A stretch of 64,000 nucleotides of DNA from Entomomonas asaccharolytica (GTDB lineage Bacteria > Pseudomonadota > Gammaproteobacteria > Pseudomonadales > Pseudomonadaceae), in assembly GCF_016653615.1 (NCBI RefSeq), contig NZ_CP067393.1, positions 2,433,673-2,497,672 of the forward strand, given 5' to 3'. Below, piece by piece: positions 60,596-64,000 of this stretch. Every line of letters begins with the position of its first letter. The stretch's first letter is position 1. The translations under genes and the position numbers were made by a program. The notes below the pieces were generated by a model. That model ran no database searches. It was given only the letters and a program-made list of their open reading frames with translations, and was not told where the DNA came from.

Positions 60596-62146
60596 TTATG
60601 CAGCCATGTAATCTAAATCTGAGTTAGTAAGGTTTTTCTGCCAATCTGGTGTATAACTATCATCCGCTTGGATAGGTGCAGCAAAGGTTAAAGCTAGAGC
60701 ATCACCATCATCAGGGGATTTACCTGTTTCTTTCTTGATTTTTTCTTTTGAATCTAGTTTGATTTGCCCATTGTGGGTAAAGGAGTAACTAGGTGCAGTT
60801 AAATCCATGTGCAAGCGATCAGTATCTGGAATAGAAGGTGTAATAGGATCAGCTATCCAATCTGCCATTTCTCCCCATATTTCAGCACGTTTATTGTAGT
60901 ATTTGCGTGGATCACTAGGTTTAGCATTGAATACTACAGGCGTGACACGTTTACCATGCCCCCATAATACTAGTAAGTCATAAACACCAGCACCTAATCC
61001 ACCCGTAATATCAATAAACATCATTCTAATACTAGGATCATTGCGTAATAGGTTGGCACAGATACTAGCTACTTCTGGCACAGATAGACCATTATATGAT
61101 CCTTCTTTCCAAGCGATACGGCCTTGTCGATGGTAAATACTGGTATCATCATCACCATAGCGAGCCACATCTACACCTACCACATGCGCGCCTATCCTTT
61201 GAATGTGTGCTGCTACTTGCTTTCTAGCCTTGGTAACAGCAAAGGTACTTACTAATGGCTGGTGGCCTACTTTTTGGAAAGCGAGATCACAGGTAGCAGG
61301 ATATTCTTGGTTAAATACGTCTTTACTGCCGTTAAAATCTGAGAATATTTTATTAGCTCGCCATGCCATCTGGTTAATATCAAGGCCATAGGTTTCCATA
61401 TACTCAAGATCATATTCATTTAGCTCTAAATCTTTGGTTGGTTCTCTTCTGTATTCTTCTTGAATATACCAAGGTACAAAAATAGGAATATAATCAGACT
61501 TACCAGCGACCGCTAATTTCCAACGCTCATGGAAAAAGTTCATACCATTAGCAGTAGATTCCAAAAATATCTCTGTACCTTCCTTATCTGGTATTGATTG
61601 CCCAAGACCTGCCATAATATTGATACCAAAAGGCCAATAAGCCACTTCTGAGCCATGAAAAAATTGTGCAGTAAAAGAGCGTCCTGTTGTTTTATTTTTG
61701 GCTGTAGCTACACGATAGCTACTATTTAACTTTGAAAAGGATAATGTTTTAGCATTCCTAGCATTAATTTTTGGCTTAAATTCATCATGGCTGAGATCAT
61801 AATAATTTTTAGCCATATTAAATAGGTTATCAGTAGCATCAAGATCATGAGTAAGAATAAAAGTTTTCTTATTGGTTTTGCTAGAGGTACGCTTATAAAA
61901 TCTCGCACCAACATAAGTACTAATGCCTTGCTGTCTACCCTTTACACAAATTGCCCTAACCTTACCAGTTTCTTGTAATTGCTTTTCTACTGCATCATGT
62001 ACTATCTTTTGTGCTTCATTCATATAGAAAGGTACTATTTCACCATCTTTATCAATGATCTTGAGATTATTAGCAAAATAATAAGCATCATCTGTCATCA
62101 TGCGCTTAAAATAGCTATCAGCCATCTTAGATGCACAATTAGACAT
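60596..62146 (-). CDS. Phage terminase large subunit
   Basis: ATPase-nuclease that packages DNA. The ATG at 62146, with GAGG six bases upstream, is better than the GTG four codons earlier. 516 residues. Motifs: Walker A VKGRQQGIST (about 69-77), the adenine/coupling area SFTAQFFHGSEVAYW and LESTANGMNFFHERW, and the RNase-H-like nuclease with VVGVDVARYGDDDTSIYHR (first Asp), MFIDITGGLGAGVYDLL (second) and KSPDDGDALALTFAAP (third Asp). The gene overlaps terS by 8 bases. A complete set of active-site residues suggests a functional packaging motor. Confidence 0.92.
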   Translation of the reverse strand: MSNCASKMADSYFKRMMTDDAYYFANNLKIIDKDGEIVPFYMNEAQKIVHDAVEKQLQETGKVRAICVKGRQQGISTYVGARFYKRTSSKTNKKTFILTHDLDATDNLFNMAKNYYDLSHDEFKPKINARNAKTLSFSKLNSSYRVATAKNKTTGRSFTAQFFHGSEVAYWPFGINIMAGLGQSIPDKEGTEIFLESTANGMNFFHERWKLAVAGKSDYIPIFVPWYIQEEYRREPTKDLELNEYDLEYMETYGLDINQMAWRANKIFSDFNGSKDVFNQEYPATCDLAFQKVGHQPLVSTFAVTKARKQVAAHIQRIGAHVVGVDVARYGDDDTSIYHRQGRIAWKEGSYNGLSVPEVASICANLLRNDPSIRMMFIDITGGLGAGVYDLLVLWGHGKRVTPVVFNAKPSDPRKYYNKRAEIWGEMADWIADPITPSIPDTDRLHMDLTAPSYSFTHNGQIKLDSKEKIKKETGKSPDDGDALALTFAAPIQADDSYTPDWQKNLTNSDLDYMAA

Positions 62147-62744
62147 CTTTTGCCTCACTTGCTAACCGTGCTAATCGTTCTTCATAGGACTCGCCTTCTA
62201 CTTCATCTGTTATATTGTAAGCTTGACGTTCTAAAGGGATTAGATTTTTAAGAGTAGTAGATAAATCTCTTAAGGTGCTGGCATGAGTAGGCAAAGCAAC
62301 AGCTTTTAACATAGCACTGCGTCTAGCTATGGTTTGATCCTCTTCTGTTTCAGATAAGATAGCTGCTTCTATTTCATTTCGATTAGTAGCTGCTTCTTGG
62401 AGTTGCCCCATAAAAAGATTAACTAGCTCTCTACCTGTGCGAATATCATTGCGGTGGTGTTTAATTACTTGGATATTGGTTAATGCTGCTGCTTCGATAT
62501 CCTCGCGCGTGGGGGTGGTGCTTTTTGGTGCTTTTTTTGGTGCTTTTTCTTCTTGTAATGTAAGTAAACCAACTTGTGTAAGATTATTGATTTCTTTGGA
62601 ATGATCACGAAGCCAACCATACTTATTAGCACGTCTAACTATCACGCTATGATTAGGCATTTTATACTTTTCTGCTATAGCTCTTACAGATAATTGTCCT
62701 AATCTGTAGTCTTTTTCTATTGCTTGCCAGTTATATTTAGCCAT
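62139..62744 (-). CDS. Phage terminase small subunit-like protein
   Basis: 201 residues. The N-terminal 55 residues form a helix-turn-helix (YRLGQLSVRAIAEKYKMPNH, VIVRRANKYGWLRDHSKEIN), common in small terminases that recognise the packaging site. The C-terminal half is helical (NIQVIKHHRNDIRTGRELVN) and ends with an acidic tail. It is first in the late block, immediately behind a promoter-like element, and overlaps terL. Confidence 0.82.
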   Translation of the reverse strand: MAKYNWQAIEKDYRLGQLSVRAIAEKYKMPNHSVIVRRANKYGWLRDHSKEINNLTQVGLLTLQEEKAPKKAPKSTTPTREDIEAAALTNIQVIKHHRNDIRTGRELVNLFMGQLQEAATNRNEIEAAILSETEEDQTIARRSAMLKAVALPTHASTLRDLSTTLKNLIPLERQAYNITDEVEGESYEERLARLASEAKDV

Positions 62745-62798
62745 AACGTATAATCACCTTTATCTCTCCAAGTTATTTCATCTAAAACAGTATCCAAA

Positions 62799-62824
62799 TT
62801 ATGTCCCTTTATAAGCTTGTCAAG
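62799..62824 (-). promoter_or_regulatory. Repeated phage promoter-like element, copy in front of the terminase genes
   Basis: On the minus strand CTTGACAA, ten bases ending ATAAAG, then GGACATAA. It lies 55 bases before the terS start. With a 16-base spacer, TTGACA could pair with TAATTT as a sigma70-type promoter. Confidence 0.72.
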
Positions 62825-62852
62825 TCGTTTTATACTTTTCAGGCAATAAAAA

Positions 62853-62870
62853 CCCACTTAAGAAAGTGGG
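62853..62870 (-). terminator. Rho-independent terminator after the 62922-63452 gene
   Basis: On the minus strand CCCACTT pairs with AAGTGGG (62864-62870 and 62853-62859) around a four-base loop, and TTTTTATT follows. It isolates the terminase promoter from the upstream transcript. Confidence 0.82.
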
Positions 62871-62921
62871 CTTATTAGCGATTTTTTGAGTGATTTAATT
62901 TTTTTATTACATAACTTCTTT

Positions 62922-63452
62922 TTAAATATTTCTTAATCTACGATTACCCATAATTTTACCTTTGATTAACTCTTTATATTTTTCATCCATTAATTTATCA
63001 CATTCTTGTTTGCTCATAGCTTCCCACTGGTTTCTATCAATGATAAAACTGGTAATCTCATCTACATTAACAAACTCTAACCAGTAGTCCACTTGTATTT
63101 GTTGTGTTTTATTTTCTTCTGCTAGTTTTAATCCCTGCCAATAAGTAAAATTTTCAGAGAGAATTACCATTGCAATATCTTCATTGTATCTGGTTGAGAA
63201 TATAAACACTTCAGCAAATAAATGCTTAATATCATCATAGGTTACAGAATTGAGATCAATTACTTCATCGTCCTCATAAGGACTATTTAAATTATTCCAT
63301 ACATGTTCAAAAGCATGAACAGCCGCATAATATTCTGGTGTTCTGTAAGGCTGGCCTACTACATAAGCTATATTGATTAGGTCAATAATATCGCCCATCG
63401 TTTTAGCTCTTAAATAATAAATATCGTAAGGTGGTAAATAGTTGCTTTGCAT
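62922..63452 (-). CDS. Hypothetical phage-region protein
   Basis: 176 residues, acidic and mainly helical with many Tyr and Trp (YYAAVHAFEHVWNNLNSPYE, FTYWQGLKLAEENKTQQIQV). No family recognised, no signal or membrane segment. AGGG precedes the ATG by about 8 bases. It is followed by a clear terminator and so is not part of the terminase transcript; it could be an early/middle phage gene or cargo. Confidence 0.55.
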   Translation of the reverse strand: MQSNYLPPYDIYYLRAKTMGDIIDLINIAYVVGQPYRTPEYYAAVHAFEHVWNNLNSPYEDDEVIDLNSVTYDDIKHLFAEVFIFSTRYNEDIAMVILSENFTYWQGLKLAEENKTQQIQVDYWLEFVNVDEITSFIIDRNQWEAMSKQECDKLMDEKYKELIKGKIMGNRRLRNI

Positions 63453-63521
63453 TTTTATTACCCTGCCCCTGATCAGTCGAGGCGCACTAAGTTGTTTAAC
63501 TAAAGGATGAATTGCTAAAAC

Positions 63522-64000
63522 CTATTTAAGTAATTTTTCTTCTAAATCTTTTTGAATAAGGATTTTTGCTCTATTATCTATAATGCGAAAACCATCAACA
63601 GGTTTATTAAGTGATAAAATACTATGCCTAATATCTGTACTAGTTATTAAACTTTTTAAGTTATCAGAAAATTGAATAACACACTCCTCCAATATAGATA
63701 GTATTAGATCAATATTTATATCTTTAATATTGGCAGTATAGTTATTAATGATTTTAGAATAAGTATCACTGATTAGAAAATGGTTTACAGTTTCTTCAAT
63801 ACTTTTATTAAATGATTCTGTAAGTTTTTCTTCACTGTATTTTAATTGACCATGTTCAAAATATAGAGCATCGGTATCCCTAAAGTTTTTAGCATTAGTT
63901 ATACAGAATTTAGGAAGTACAACAGAATAAAAAACTCTTTCTATTTCTTTATTTGTTAAGTTCTTAGCGTCCTCTGCTTTTAGTTTACCCCATAGTCTAC
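63522..64000 (-). CDS. Partial hypothetical protein, N-terminus beyond the right edge
   Basis: The minus-strand frame is open from the window edge to a TAG at 63522-63524, giving the last 158 residues or so of a protein. Readable segments are TNKEIERVFYSVVLPKFCIT, RDTDALYFEHGQLKYSEEKL, ESFNKSIEETVNHFLISDTY and the end RIIDNRAKILIQKDLEEKLL. It is soluble and helical. I do not recognise it. It lies upstream of the 62922-63452 gene by about 70 bases. Confidence 0.6.
   Translation of the reverse strand, partial: RLWGKLKAEDAKNLTNKEIERVFYSVVLPKFCITNAKNFRDTDALYFEHGQLKYSEEKLTESFNKSIEETVNHFLISDTYSKIINNYTANIKDINIDLILSILEECVIQFSDNLKSLITSTDIRHSILSLNKPVDGFRIIDNRAKILIQKDLEEKLLK

Overview
The window looks like a chromosome segment of a low-GC gammaproteobacterium related to Pseudomonadaceae, with a long integrated element filling the right half. 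The assignment is by recalled resemblance, not by search. The cell-wall genes follow the Pseudomonas order and read very like Pseudomonas proteins (FtsQ N-terminus, MurC), and a DUF2388 secreted protein and a membrane-anchored FMN glutamate-synthase-like protein are also typical of that group. An AT-rich insect-gut relative such as Entomomonas would fit; that name is inference.

Left part (1-14.1 kb, minus strand): most of the division/cell-wall (dcw) cluster, read right to left as mraZ-rsmH-ftsL-ftsI-murE-murF-mraY-murD-ftsW-murG-murC-ddlB-ftsQ (ftsQ cut by the window edge). Nearly all genes overlap or touch. A clean sigma70-type promoter sits upstream of mraZ, followed by four MraZ-type 5-mers at exact 10-bp spacing.

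Middle part (14.3-31 kb): scattered host genes. They include DUF2388, a NUDIX regulator-like protein, pgi, a frame-disrupted SEC-C gene, a Pmp-repeat autotransporter, dinB, the FMN glutamate-synthase-like oxidoreductase, DUF2061, nitronate monooxygenase, a two-gene PLP-enzyme/saccharopine-dehydrogenase-like unit, a tandem Usp protein, a LolA-fold periplasmic protein, tRNA-Ala(GGC) with its promoter, and a CatB-like acetyltransferase.

Right part (about 31 kb to beyond the window): a 3' fragment of tRNA-Ser(UGA) at 30968-31025 marks a probable attachment site; the intact tRNA should lie past the right end. Next come a HEPN-like gene (R-X4-H) with an unknown partner, a DNA methyltransferase remnant, a structured non-coding stretch, and an orphan type VI secretion cargo set: vgrG, DUF4123 adaptor, a 1117-residue putative effector, a Sel1-like exported protein and its decayed duplicate. 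From 40.8 kb rightward all genes are on the minus strand and form a podovirus-like prophage late region: terminase, P22-like portal, scaffold, N4-gp56-like major capsid protein, adaptor and virion proteins, fibre-like proteins and a glycine-rich tip protein. No tape measure, sheath, integrase or lysis gene is visible.

Three copies of a 26-bp promoter-like element precede the terminase, capsid and fibre gene blocks, which suggests coordinated late transcription. A two-gene cargo unit (unknown 294-residue protein plus four-helix membrane protein) sits between scaffold and capsid genes and is the best candidate for an undescribed phage-exclusion system. The vgrG module, the HEPN pair and this unit are accessory cargo apparently carried by, or lying next to, the same element.
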